A program made the position numbers and the translations under genes. Positions 17,135 to 25,601 of a stretch of DNA of 64,000 nucleotides are shown piece by piece; the stretch's first letter is position 1; every line of letters begins with the position of its first letter. Below the pieces are notes generated by a model. The model saw only the letters and a list, made by a program, of their open reading frames with translations. It was not told the origin of the DNA and did not search any database. The DNA comes from Streptomyces chryseus (GTDB lineage Bacteria; Actinomycetota; Actinomycetes; Streptomycetales; Streptomycetaceae). The stretch spans positions 124,001-188,000 of the forward strand of contig NZ_BMVO01000005.1 of the NCBI RefSeq assembly GCF_014650755.1, written 5' to 3'.

Positions 17135-17549
17135 GGTGTCCCTCGGCGCGCTCCTTGCCTTCCCCATGACCGGCCAGCCCCGTCGTACTCCAGGGGTCGC
17201 GGCACCGCGCCGCCACCTCCACTGACGAAGCCAGGGGCGCGGGCGTCAGGTTCCCTCCTGCTGCTTGCCGAGCCGTGGACCGCGCGTCTCCACCCTGGGG
17301 GGAGGAACCGTCTCCCCCTGAGGGGGAAGGGCGGGACGCAAGCCCCTTACGCGCAAAGGGGGTTGGGGCGGGCTGTCCGACTTGGCGCGCGCTGACCGTT
17401 TTCTTATTACGAAACCTTGTTGAGTAAGTAACAGGCGTATGAAGGTCTTGATCTGCGCGCGTCAATCGGTCAGGGTTTCGAGTCAGCCCCGGGAGATCTT
17501 CCGGTCCGGAGGCCAATCCCCCCACATTTTGACGAGGAGACCCCTCTTC
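17135..17549. other. 415-bp intergenic region upstream of subtilisin gene
   Basis: No gene seen. Holds a short stem-loop TCCCCC-TGA-GGGGGA near 17311-17325 and an AT-richer patch at 17400-17445 (TTGTTG 17417-17422, TATGAA 17438-17443, only 15 bp apart) that could be a weak promoter for the subtilisin gene. A GAGGAG ribosome binding site precedes the ATG at 17550. Confidence 0.4.
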
Positions 17550-18749
17550 ATGGCACTTCACAAGCGTTCCAGCCGCCTGAAGCTCACCGCGGCGATCACC
17601 GCCGTAGCGGCGGCGGCCGGAGTGACCGTACTCGGCTCGTCCTTCGCCGGGGCGGCGCCCGCCGCCCAGGGCCACGTCTACGGAGCCGACGCCAAGGGCG
17701 CCGTCGCCGGCAGCTACATCGTGATGCTGGACGAGAAGGCAGACAAGCAGGACCTGGCCAAGGAGTACGGCGGCAAGCTCAAGCGGAACTACACCTCCGC
17801 CATCAACGGCTTCTCCGCGAGCGGCCTTTCGGAGACCGAGGCCAAGCGCCTCGCCGCCGACCCGTCCGTCGCCAAGGTCGTCCAGAACAAGAAGTTCACG
17901 ATCAACGCGACGCAGGACAACCCGCCGTCCTGGGGCATCGACCGCATCGACCAGTCCGACACGGCCGGCGACAGCAAGTACAGCTACCCGGACAGCGCGG
18001 GCGAGGGTGTCACGGCGTACGTCATCGACACCGGTGTCCGCATCTCGCACAAGGACTTCGAGGGCCGCGCGAGCCACGGCTTCGACGCCGTGGACAACGA
18101 CGACTCCGCCGACGACGGCAACGGCCACGGCACGCACGTCGCCGGAACCATAGCGGGCGCCGCGCACGGCGTGGCCAAGAAGGCGAAGATCGTCGCCGTC
18201 CGCGTCCTGGACGACCAGGGCTCGGGCACCACCGAGGGCGTCGTCGCCGGCATCGACTGGGTCACCAAGAACCACCAGGGCCCGTCCGTCGCCAACATGA
18301 GCCTCGGCGGCGGCGCCGACGAGGCCCTCGACGAGGCGGTACGCAAGTCCATCGCCTCCGGCGTCACCTACGGCGTCGCGGCGGGCAACGAGTCGAGCGA
18401 CGCCGGCCAGGGCTCGCCGTCCCGGGTGAAGGAGGCCATCACCGTCGCCTCCAGCACCAAGGACGACGCCCAGTCCGACTTCTCCAACTTCGGTGCGGTG
18501 GTCGACATCTACGCGCCGGGCTCGGACATCACCTCCTCGTGGAACGACAGCGACGAGGGCACCAAGACCATCTCCGGCACGTCCATGGCGACGCCCCACG
18601 TCGTCGGCGCCGCCGCGGTCTACCTCGCCGGCCACAAGGACGCCGCCCCGGACGCCGTCGCCAAGGCGCTGACCGACGGCGCCACCGCCGACAGGATCGG
18701 CAACCCGAGCGAGGGCACCGTGAACAAGCTGCTGAAGGTCGTCGAGTAA
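17550..18749 (+). CDS. Secreted subtilisin-like serine protease (S8)
   Basis: 399-aa secreted protease. Residues 1-36 signal peptide; about 50-118 an I9 inhibitor propeptide (VAGSYIVMLDEKAD to KVVQNKKFTI) that chaperones folding and is then removed; about 126-399 the peptidase S8 domain. Catalytic triad: Asp160 in VIDTG, His193 in NGHGTHVAGT, Ser345 in SGTSMATPHV. It degrades extracellular protein. Length fits Streptomyces extracellular subtilisins. GAGGAG ribosome binding site 12 nt before ATG. Standalone gene after a long leader region; this is a different lineage from the cytoplasmic S8 peptidase at 47 kb. Confidence 0.95.
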   Translation: MALHKRSSRLKLTAAITAVAAAAGVTVLGSSFAGAAPAAQGHVYGADAKGAVAGSYIVMLDEKADKQDLAKEYGGKLKRNYTSAINGFSASGLSETEAKRLAADPSVAKVVQNKKFTINATQDNPPSWGIDRIDQSDTAGDSKYSYPDSAGEGVTAYVIDTGVRISHKDFEGRASHGFDAVDNDDSADDGNGHGTHVAGTIAGAAHGVAKKAKIVAVRVLDDQGSGTTEGVVAGIDWVTKNHQGPSVANMSLGGGADEALDEAVRKSIASGVTYGVAAGNESSDAGQGSPSRVKEAITVASSTKDDAQSDFSNFGAVVDIYAPGSDITSSWNDSDEGTKTISGTSMATPHVVGAAAVYLAGHKDAAPDAVAKALTDGATADRIGNPSEGTVNKLLKVVE

Positions 18750-18826
18750 GGACGCGGCCCCAGCACCGAACGGGCGGTCGTCGTGCTCTCCCCCACGGGG
18801 TGCGGCGGCCGCCTATCGTGTGGCCC

Positions 18827-19375
18827 ATGACCATGACGTACGCCGCTCTGCTGCGCGGAATCAATGTGAGCGGGCACAAGAAGGTGCCCATGGCGGAGCT
18901 CCGGGAACTGCTCGCCGCACTGGGCCACCGGGACGTCCGCACGTACCTCCAGAGCGGCAACGCCGTCTTCACCACCGACGCCGAGGACTCCGAGGACGCC
19001 CTCGCCACCGCCCTCGAACGGGCCGTCGAGCAGCACTTCGGATTCAGCGTCGACTGCCTGGTCCGCAGCGGTGCCTACCTCGCGGCCGTGGCGGACGCCT
19101 GCCCCTTCCCGGCGGCCGAGCTGGAGGGCAAGCAGCTGCACGTCACGTACTTCTCCCGGCCCGTCACCGCCGACCGGTTCACCTCCGTGGATCCGGCGGC
19201 GTACCTCCCCGAGGAGTTCCGCCTCGGCGACCGTGCCCTCTACCTCTACGCACCGGACGGCCTCGGCCGCTCCAAGCTCGCCGAAGTGCTCGCCAGGCCC
19301 GCCCTCCTCAAAGGGATCAGCGCGACCACCCGCAACTGGAACACGGTCGCCAAACTCGTGGAGATGACGCGATGA
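18827..19375 (+). CDS. DUF1697 family protein
   Basis: 182-aa cytoplasmic protein beginning with the hallmark MTYAALLRGINVSGHKKVPM, followed by ELRELLAALGHRDVRTYLQSGNAVF, then a C-terminal LLKGISATTRNWNTVAKLVEM. DUF1697 proteins are widespread and of unknown function. ATG at 18827 (or in-frame 18833) lacks a ribosome binding site but has TATCGT 7 nt upstream, suggesting a leaderless transcript. Its TGA overlaps the ATG of the downstream reductase gene, so the two are translationally coupled. Confidence 0.85.
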   Translation: MTMTYAALLRGINVSGHKKVPMAELRELLAALGHRDVRTYLQSGNAVFTTDAEDSEDALATALERAVEQHFGFSVDCLVRSGAYLAAVADACPFPAAELEGKQLHVTYFSRPVTADRFTSVDPAAYLPEEFRLGDRALYLYAPDGLGRSKLAEVLARPALLKGISATTRNWNTVAKLVEMTR

Positions 19376-20391
19376 CGTCTCGACGCACGCGCTACATCAT
19401 CATCGGGGCGGGGGCGGTCGGCGGCACCGTCGGCGGGCGGCTGGCCGAAGCGGGGCACGACGTCGTACTCGTCGCGCGCGGGGCGCACTTCGAGGCCCTG
19501 CGCGCCGGAGGGCTGCGCCTGACGACCCCGGAAGGAACGCGCGCCCATCAACTCCCCGTCGTGCAAGGGCCGGACGGCCTGGGACCGGAGCTCCGCCCCG
19601 ACGACGTCCTGGTCCTCTCGGTCAAGACCCAGGACAGCACGGCGGCCCTCGACGCCTGGAGCGCGCGGCCGGTGGCCGGCGGCGGCACGGCGGGAGAGCG
19701 GCTGCCCCTGGTGTGCGCGCAGAACGGCGTGGAGAGCGAACGCCTCGCGCTGCGCCGCTTTCGGCACGTCCACGCCCTGTGCGTCTGGCTGCCCGCGACC
19801 CACACCGAGCCGGGCTCCGTCTCCGCCGCCGGTACGCCGCTGTCCGGCATCCTGCACCTCGGCCGCTACCCGTCCGGTACGGACGAGACCGCCCGGCGGA
19901 TCGCCGCCGACCTGGAGAAGTCGCGGTTCCTGGCGCCGGTGGTGCCGGACGTGATGCGGTGGAAGTACGCCAAGCTGCTGAGCAATCTGGCCAACGCGAT
20001 CGAGGCCGTCTCGGGGCCCCTCGAGAGCCCGGAGGCCAAGGCGCTCGTGCGCCGCGCGCTCGCCGAGGGACAGGCGGTCCTCGCGGCGGCGGGCATCGAG
20101 GCCGCGTCCCCGGCCGAACAGGCCGAAGCGCGCGACGGCCGCACCACGCTCGTACCGCTCGACGGGACCGAGCGGGGCGGCGGGTCGTCCTGGCAGAGCC
20201 TCAGCCGGGGGACGGGCACGATCGAGGCGGACTACCTGAACGGGGAGACCGTCCTGCTGGGCCGCCTCCACGGCGTCCCGACCCCGGTGAACGAGGCGCT
20301 GCGGCGCATCGCGAACACCTGCGCCCGCGAGCGGCGCGCCCCGGGATCACTGACAGCGGCGCGACTGACGACCCTGGTGGACGCGGGCTGA
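19372..20391 (+). CDS. Ketopantoate reductase-like (ApbA/PanE) oxidoreductase
   Basis: 339 aa. The N-terminal Rossmann domain starts IIIGAGAVGGTVGGRLAEAGHDV and continues to LVLSVKTQD and CAQNGVESERL, the NADPH-binding and substrate-contact motifs of ApbA/PanE. The C-terminal helical domain includes MRWKYAKLLSNLANAIEA (catalytic Lys region) and QSLSRGTGTIEADYLNGETV, matching the S-x-x-x-D-x and E-x-D-x-x-N-G motifs. The family reduces 2-ketopantoate to pantoate for CoA; Streptomyces have several paralogues, so the true substrate is uncertain. It overlaps the DUF1697 gene by 4 nt and converges on the chelatase gene. Confidence 0.85.
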   Translation: MTSRRTRYIIIGAGAVGGTVGGRLAEAGHDVVLVARGAHFEALRAGGLRLTTPEGTRAHQLPVVQGPDGLGPELRPDDVLVLSVKTQDSTAALDAWSARPVAGGGTAGERLPLVCAQNGVESERLALRRFRHVHALCVWLPATHTEPGSVSAAGTPLSGILHLGRYPSGTDETARRIAADLEKSRFLAPVVPDVMRWKYAKLLSNLANAIEAVSGPLESPEAKALVRRALAEGQAVLAAAGIEAASPAEQAEARDGRTTLVPLDGTERGGGSSWQSLSRGTGTIEADYLNGETVLLGRLHGVPTPVNEALRRIANTCARERRAPGSLTAARLTTLVDAG

Positions 20392-20415
20392 GGGACGCGT
20401 GCGCACCCCGCGCGC

Positions 20416-21183
20416 CTACGCGCTGACCGCCGCCAGGCGGACCGGCACCCGGGCCTCGTCGTAGCGCGTCAGCAGCAGCCGGGCCAGCTCCGGGCACGCG
20501 CCCAGGACCTCGCCCAGCACCTCCGCGCCCGACTCCCGCGCCCCGCGCGCGATCCGGTCCGGCAGGAAGCCGGGGGCGACGACGTACGGGGCGACGGCGA
20601 CCCGCCGTACCCCGCGGGCCGCCCGCAGGTCCCGCACCGCGTCCTGCGTACGCGGCAGAGATGCGGAGGCGAACGCAGGCCGCACGGCGCACCAACCGGT
20701 GTACCGCAGCTCCCGCGCGATTTCAGCGATCACTGCGATCGCCTCCGGGTCCGAGGAGCCCGCCGAGGCCAGAACGACCCCGGTCGAGCTCTTGTCACCG
20801 GGCGTCAGCCCGGCTTCGTACAGCCGCCGCTCCAGCGCGGTGAGCAGCAGCGGCGAAGGGCCGAGCACCTCCGCCTGGTGGATCCGCAGCCGAGGCAGCC
20901 GCGCCGCCGCCTCGTGCAGCACGGCGGGGATGTCGGCCTTCGCGTGGAACGCGCGGGTCAGCAGCAGCGGCAGGACCACCACGTCCCGTACGCCCTCGGC
21001 CGTGAGGCCCTCCAGCACCTGCGGCACCGCCGGGGCGTTGAAGTCCAGGAACGCGGTCTCCACGCGCAGTCCGGGCCGCAGCGCCCGCACGCGCGCCACG
21101 AGCGCGTGCACGGTCGCGGCGTGCCGCGGATCGCGGCTGCCGTGGGCTGTGACGAGGAGAACCGGGCTACGGAACATGGTCAT
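20416..21183 (-). CDS. Sirohydrochlorin chelatase (CbiX/SirB-like)
   Basis: 255-aa cytoplasmic chelatase, two CbiX-type halves. The first half has LLVTAHGSRDPRHAATV (catalytic His in AHGS) and VVVLPLLLTRAFHAKADIP (second His); the second half has VVLASAGSSDPEA and VAVAPYVVAPGFLPDRI. It inserts iron or cobalt into sirohydrochlorin; beside sulfite reductase the likely product is siroheme. ATG overlaps the permease stop (ATGA), so it is the last gene of the sulfur operon. Confidence 0.85.
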   Translation of the reverse strand: MTMFRSPVLLVTAHGSRDPRHAATVHALVARVRALRPGLRVETAFLDFNAPAVPQVLEGLTAEGVRDVVVLPLLLTRAFHAKADIPAVLHEAAARLPRLRIHQAEVLGPSPLLLTALERRLYEAGLTPGDKSSTGVVLASAGSSDPEAIAVIAEIARELRYTGWCAVRPAFASASLPRTQDAVRDLRAARGVRRVAVAPYVVAPGFLPDRIARGARESGAEVLGEVLGACPELARLLLTRYDEARVPVRLAAVSA

Positions 21184-22076
21184 CAGCCCTTGGTCAGCAG
21201 GCCACGGCTGCGCAGCACGCGGCGCTCCAGCGGGGAGAAGAACAGCAGGTCGATACCGATACCGACGACCAGGATCAGGATGATGGTGGCCAGCACACCC
21301 GACATGTCGCTGTAGGTGCGGAAGTTCTCCATCAGCTGTCCCAGACCCGTCCCGAGGTCCGGCGAGTTGGCGATCAGCTCGGCCGCCATCAGCGAGCGCC
21401 ACGAGAACGCCCAGCCCTGCTTCAGGCCGGCCAGGTACCCCGGCAGCGCGGCCGGCAGCAGGACGTGCCGGATGCCGTTGATCCCGGTGGCCCCGATGGT
21501 GCGGCCGGCCCGCAGGTACAGCGGCGGGATCTGGTCGACGCCGGCGACGAGCCCGTTGGCGATCGACGGTACGGCGCCCAGCAGCACCACCGCGTAGATC
21601 GTCGCGTCGGTCAGCCCGAACCAGATGATCGCGGCGGGCACCCAGGCCACCGACGGCAGCGACTGGAGTCCGGACAGGATCGGCCCGATCGCAGCCCGCA
21701 CCACCTTCACCCGCGCGACCAGCAGGCCGAGCGGCGTGCCGATGGCGACCGAGACCGCGAAGCCGAGGGCTCCGCGCGAGACGCTGGTCCAGATGTAGCC
21801 GAGCAGCGTGCCGTCGAGCCACATCTGCTCGACGGAGCGCCACACGTCGAGCGGGCCCGGCAGGACGTAGTCCGGCTTGAGGTCCGAGGCGGCGGCGAGC
21901 TGCCACAGGGTGAGGACCAGGGCGATGGCCACCAGCGGCGGCACCACCTTGGCCAGCAGGACCCGCCCGAGGCCGACCCGCTCAGCGGAGTGCGTGGTCT
22001 CCAGTGCGTCCAGGCCGGCCTCCAGGCCCGCCAGGTCGTTCTTGGGACGCGCGTCCCTCGTATCAGTGCTGGCCAT
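21183..22076 (-). CDS. Sulfonate/nitrate-type ABC transporter permease (SsuC-like)
   Basis: 297-aa inner-membrane permease with a cytoplasmic N-terminus of about 50 residues, around six helices, and the conserved loop RAGRTIGATGINGIRHVLLPAALPGYLAG (about residues 199-227) that contacts the ATPase. With the ATPase and binding lipoprotein it imports an oxidised sulfur compound such as an alkanesulfonate or taurine; location in the cys operon argues against nitrate. It overlaps the upstream ATPase gene by 14 nt and the downstream chelatase by 4 nt. Confidence 0.88.
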   Translation of the reverse strand: MASTDTRDARPKNDLAGLEAGLDALETTHSAERVGLGRVLLAKVVPPLVAIALVLTLWQLAAASDLKPDYVLPGPLDVWRSVEQMWLDGTLLGYIWTSVSRGALGFAVSVAIGTPLGLLVARVKVVRAAIGPILSGLQSLPSVAWVPAAIIWFGLTDATIYAVVLLGAVPSIANGLVAGVDQIPPLYLRAGRTIGATGINGIRHVLLPAALPGYLAGLKQGWAFSWRSLMAAELIANSPDLGTGLGQLMENFRTYSDMSGVLATIILILVVGIGIDLLFFSPLERRVLRSRGLLTKG

Positions 22077-22860
22077 GTCGGCGGATCTCCCCCCGCAGCT
22101 GCTCAGTGATCTCTACGGACAGGTCGGCGACCGCGGAATCCTCGATCCGGCGCGGCTGCGGGATGCCGACCTTCCACTCGCGCGCGATGCGTCCCGGACG
22201 GGACGACAGCAGCACCACGCGCTCGGCGAGGCGGACGGCCTCGCGGACGTTGTGGGTGACGAAGAGGACCGACACGCTGGTCTCGGACCAGATCCGGGTC
22301 AGTTCCTCGTGCAGTACGTCGCGGGTGATGGCGTCCAGCGCCGCGAACGGCTCGTCCATCAGCAGGAGGTCGCTGTCCTGGGCGAGCGCGCGCGCCAGGG
22401 CGACGCGCTGGCGCATACCGCCCGACAGCTCGTGCACCCGCTTCCCGTACGCCCCGTTCAGCCGTACGAGCTCCAGCAGCCGCTCGGCCTCGCCGCGCCG
22501 CTCGGACTTCGCCATGCCCCGCATCTTCAGGGCCAGTTCGATGTTCTTGCCCGCCGTCAGCCACGGGAAGAGCGCGTGCTCCTGGAACATCAGGGCGGGC
22601 CGTCCGCCGGGCACGTCGATGGTGCCCGCGGACGGCCGGTCGAGCCCGGCGACCAGGTTGAGCAGGGTCGACTTGCCGCAGCCGGAAGCCCCCAGCAGGG
22701 TCACGAACTCGCCCGGCGCCACATCGATGCTGATGTCGTCCAGTACGAGCTGCTGCGCGCCGGGCCGGCCGAACGACTTCGACACGTGGTCGATCCGTGC
22801 GGCGTACTGAGCCGTGTCCACGGGCGCGGCGGACTGCTTGAGGTCGAGTGTGGTGGCCAT
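22063..22860 (-). CDS. Sulfonate-type ABC transporter ATP-binding protein (SsuB-like)
   Basis: 265-aa ABC ATPase on the inner face of the membrane. Walker A GASGCGKSTLLN (about 69-80), Q-loop MFQEHALFPW, signature LSGGMRQRVALARAL, Walker B LLLMDEPFAALD and switch His in LFVTHNVREA are all intact. ATG at 22860 has an AGGAGG ribosome binding site 8-13 nt upstream; a longer frame to 22869 would include that site and is rejected. It works with the permease at 21183-22076 and the binding lipoprotein upstream. Confidence 0.92.
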   Translation of the reverse strand: MATTLDLKQSAAPVDTAQYAARIDHVSKSFGRPGAQQLVLDDISIDVAPGEFVTLLGASGCGKSTLLNLVAGLDRPSAGTIDVPGGRPALMFQEHALFPWLTAGKNIELALKMRGMAKSERRGEAERLLELVRLNGAYGKRVHELSGGMRQRVALARALAQDSDLLLMDEPFAALDAITRDVLHEELTRIWSETSVSVLFVTHNVREAVRLAERVVLLSSRPGRIAREWKVGIPQPRRIEDSAVADLSVEITEQLRGEIRRHGQH

Positions 22861-22903
22861 GAGCCTCACCTCCTGAGGGCGTTCCGGTTGCGGGAAGGGA
22901 CGG

Positions 22904-24016
22904 TTACTTGGCGCCGAGTCCGGCGTCCTCGACGGCGGGCTGCTTCTCGGCCTTCAGCACCTTGTTGAGGAGCGTCAGGTCGTAGATGCCGTCGAGCACC
23001 GGGTCCTTGAGGAGACCGGCCTTCACCGCGTGGCCGGCCTCTTCCCGCAGCGTGGAGGCGAGCGGGTCGTTGGTCGTCTCGACGTTCTTGAAGGCCGGGT
23101 CGAGCACCTCGGCGGGCAGCTCCTTGCCGGAGTCCGCCTTGAGCTTGGCGTTGACGGCGGCCTTCGCCTCGTCGGGGTTGGCCTTGATCCAGGCGTTGCT
23201 CTTCACGGAGCCGCGCAGCACCGCCTCGACGACGTCCGGGTGCTCCTTGAGGAACTTCTGGGAGACGATCACGTTCGTGATGACGAACTTGCCGTCCTTC
23301 CACAGCTTCTTCTCGTCGAGCAGCACCTTGCCGCCGCCCGCGACCAGCTTGGACGCGGTGGGCTCCGGGACCCAGGCGCCGTCCAGCGCGCCGGACTCGA
23401 AGGAGGCGGGGATCTCCTTGTTGTCCTGACGGACGACGGAGACGTCGCCCTTGCCGGTGCTGGGATCGACCTTCAGGCCCTTCTCCGACAGGTAGTTCAG
23501 CAGCGCGACGTCCTGCGTGTTGCCGAGCTGGGGCGTCGCGATGCGCTTGCCCTCGAGGTCGTCCAGGGACTTGATCTTCTTCGGGTTGACGACGAGCGAG
23601 ACGCCGCCGGAGGCCGAACCCGAGATGATCTTGAGGTTCTGGCCCTGGGACTTCGTGAAGCCGTTGATCGCGGGAGAGGGGCCGATCCAGCCGATGTCGA
23701 TGGCCCCGGCGTTGAGGGCCTCGATCTCCGAGGGACCCGCGTTGAAGACCTGCGGCTTGACCTCGGTGCCGCCGAGCTCCTTCTGGAACAGACCCTTCTG
23801 GAGGCCGACCAGGGCGGTGGCGTGGGTGACGTTCGCGAAGTACCCGATCCGGACTTCGTCGACGCCGCCGATCTTCTCGCCCTTGGCGACGGGGGCGACC
23901 TTGTCGTCCTTCTCGGCCTTCGAACCGTAGCCGCAGGCGCCCAGCGCGCCGATCAGCAGCGGCAGGGCGGCGGCAGCGGCGAGGCTGCGGCGAAGGGGGG
24001 TACGGGGGGCATGCAC
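22904..24016 (-). CDS. Sulfonate-type ABC substrate-binding lipoprotein (SsuA-like)
   Basis: 370 aa, GTG start with GAGAGGAA about 10 nt upstream. The signal peptide ends in lipobox IGALGAC (Cys near 28), so it is lipid-anchored outside the cell. The mature protein is an NMT1/SsuA-like binding fold: EVRIGYFANVTHATALVGLQKGLFQ, NAGPSEIEALNAGAIDIGWIG, SGGVSLVV, GKRIATPQLGNTQDVALLNYL, VPEPTASKLV. It binds an organosulfur compound and delivers it to the ABC permease. It lies 233 bp after cysN, the only sizeable gap in the operon, where a stem-loop with CACACC/GGTGTG arms (24046-24072) may adjust expression. Confidence 0.88.
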   Translation of the reverse strand: MHAPRTPLRRSLAAAAALPLLIGALGACGYGSKAEKDDKVAPVAKGEKIGGVDEVRIGYFANVTHATALVGLQKGLFQKELGGTEVKPQVFNAGPSEIEALNAGAIDIGWIGPSPAINGFTKSQGQNLKIISGSASGGVSLVVNPKKIKSLDDLEGKRIATPQLGNTQDVALLNYLSEKGLKVDPSTGKGDVSVVRQDNKEIPASFESGALDGAWVPEPTASKLVAGGGKVLLDEKKLWKDGKFVITNVIVSQKFLKEHPDVVEAVLRGSVKSNAWIKANPDEAKAAVNAKLKADSGKELPAEVLDPAFKNVETTNDPLASTLREEAGHAVKAGLLKDPVLDGIYDLTLLNKVLKAEKQPAVEDAGLGAK

Positions 24017-24145
24017 GGGAGGCGTTCCTCTCGATGGCCCGGCGTCACACCTCTCGCTCTGAGCGGGGTGTGCCCGGGAATCCGGCGGGTCTTCGTCGGT
24101 ACGGCGGACGGTGGTGCGGCAGGGCGCGCAAGCGGTGCGCGTACG

Positions 24146-24250
24146 TCATCGGGCACATCGCCCGACCCCGCCCTGGCCGCTGCCGAGGGTGCCGCTGCCG
24201 ACGCGGCCGCCCTCTTTCGCGAACGTCGCGTAGATGTCGAGGGGCGTCAT
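24146..24250 (-). CDS. Possible 34-aa small protein coupled to cysN
   Basis: ATG shares the A of the cysN stop (TGATG), the same coupling seen elsewhere in this operon. The peptide begins MTPLDIYATFAKEGG and ends in a Gly-rich tail with one Cys. No family recognised. The first half has reasonable codon use, but 34 codons are too few to prove coding, and re-initiation at this ATG could be accidental. Confidence 0.3.
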   Translation of the reverse strand: MTPLDIYATFAKEGGRVGSGTLGSGQGGVGRCAR

Positions 24251-25599
24251 CAGAAGTCCCAGCCCTCGTCGTCCGCCACGGCCTGCACCGTCTCGGCGGC
24301 GAACGAGTCGCCCGCCATGCCGGCCGCCAGCGTCGTACCGTCCGCCGGGTCGATCAGCAGGAACGATCCGGTGCGGCGCGAGTCGCGGTACGCGTCGAGC
24401 GCGAGCGGCTCGGCGGTCCGCACCTTCACCCGGCCGATGTCGTTGGCCACCAGCCGGCCCGGGTCCGGATGCTGGGACAGGTCGTCCAGCGTCAGGCGCG
24501 ACGGGATCTCCTTGACGATCGCCTTGACCGTACGGGTGGTGTGCTTGAGCAGCACCCGCTGGCCCACGGTGAGCGGCTGGTCCGCCACGTGGCAGACGGT
24601 CGCCTCGACGTCCTGCGTGGTGCGCGGCGCGGAACCGCTCGGCGCGATCAGGTCGCCGCGCGAGATGTCCAGGTCGTCGGCGAGCGTGACCGTCACCGAC
24701 TGCGGCGCCCACGCGATGTCGACCGCCTCGCCCAGTGCGTCGATGCCGGCGATCGTCGACGTACGGCCCGACGGAAGCACCGTCACGGCCTCGCCCACGC
24801 GCAGCGCGCCGGACGCGATCTGGCCGGCGTAACCCCGGTAGTCGGGGTGCTCGGCGGTCTGCGGGCGGATCACGTACTGGACCGGGAAGCGGGCCTTGCA
24901 GCTCGCCAGGTCGTGGCTGACCGGGACCGTCTCCAGGTGCTCCAGCACGGTCGGGCCGCCGTACCAGTCCATGTTCGCGGAGGGCTCCACGACGTTGTCA
25001 CCGGCCAGCGCCGAGATCGGGATGGCGGTGATCTCCGGGACGCCCAGCGAGGCGGCGTACGCCGTGAACTCCTCGGCGATGGCGGCGAAGACGGGCTCGG
25101 CGTACGCGACGAGGTCCATCTTGTTGACGGCGAGCACCACGTGCGGGACGCGCAGCAGCGCGGCGACCGCCGCGTGCCGGCGGGTCTGCTCCACGACGCC
25201 GTTGCGGGCGTCGACCAGCACGACGGCCAGCTCGGCCGTCGACGCGCCCGTCACCATGTTCCGTGTGTACTGCACGTGCCCGGGGGTGTCGGCCAGGATG
25301 AACCGGCGGCGCGCGGTGGCGAAGTACCGGTACGCCACGTCGATCGTGATGCCCTGCTCGCGCTCGGCGCGCAGGCCGTCGGTCAGCAGCGCCAGGTCGG
25401 GCGCCTCCTGACCGCGCTTGAGGGATGCCGCCTCGACGGCCTCCAGCTGGTCGGTGAGGACCGACTTGGAGTCGTGCAGCAGCCGCCCGACGAGGGTGGA
25501 CTTGCCGTCGTCGACGGAACCGGCCGTCGCGAAACGCAGCAGGGTGGTGGCCGACAACTGCTCGGTCAGCCCAGCCAGGGGAGTGTGCTGTGCGGTCAT
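24250..25599 (-). CDS. cysN: Sulfate adenylyltransferase subunit 1 (GTPase CysN)
   Basis: 449-aa elongation-factor-like GTPase, the regulatory subunit of ATP sulfurylase. GTP hydrolysis drives formation of APS from ATP and sulfate by CysD. G1 is GSVDDGKST near residue 28, G3 DTPGH, G4 NKMD, followed by two beta-barrel domains. It lacks a fused C-terminal APS kinase, which is supplied by the separate cysC. The start at 25599 lies 2 nt after the cysD stop region, so it is co-translated with its partner. Confidence 0.95.
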   Translation of the reverse strand: MTAQHTPLAGLTEQLSATTLLRFATAGSVDDGKSTLVGRLLHDSKSVLTDQLEAVEAASLKRGQEAPDLALLTDGLRAEREQGITIDVAYRYFATARRRFILADTPGHVQYTRNMVTGASTAELAVVLVDARNGVVEQTRRHAAVAALLRVPHVVLAVNKMDLVAYAEPVFAAIAEEFTAYAASLGVPEITAIPISALAGDNVVEPSANMDWYGGPTVLEHLETVPVSHDLASCKARFPVQYVIRPQTAEHPDYRGYAGQIASGALRVGEAVTVLPSGRTSTIAGIDALGEAVDIAWAPQSVTVTLADDLDISRGDLIAPSGSAPRTTQDVEATVCHVADQPLTVGQRVLLKHTTRTVKAIVKEIPSRLTLDDLSQHPDPGRLVANDIGRVKVRTAEPLALDAYRDSRRTGSFLLIDPADGTTLAAGMAGDSFAAETVQAVADDEGWDF

Positions 25600-25601
25600 G
25601 G

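Noticed and set aside
16110..18635. 841-aa open frame on the minus strand
   Set aside because: Covers the antisense of the subtilisin and glycosyltransferase genes; only the 16671-17134 part is real homology, and that is an MMPL remnant.
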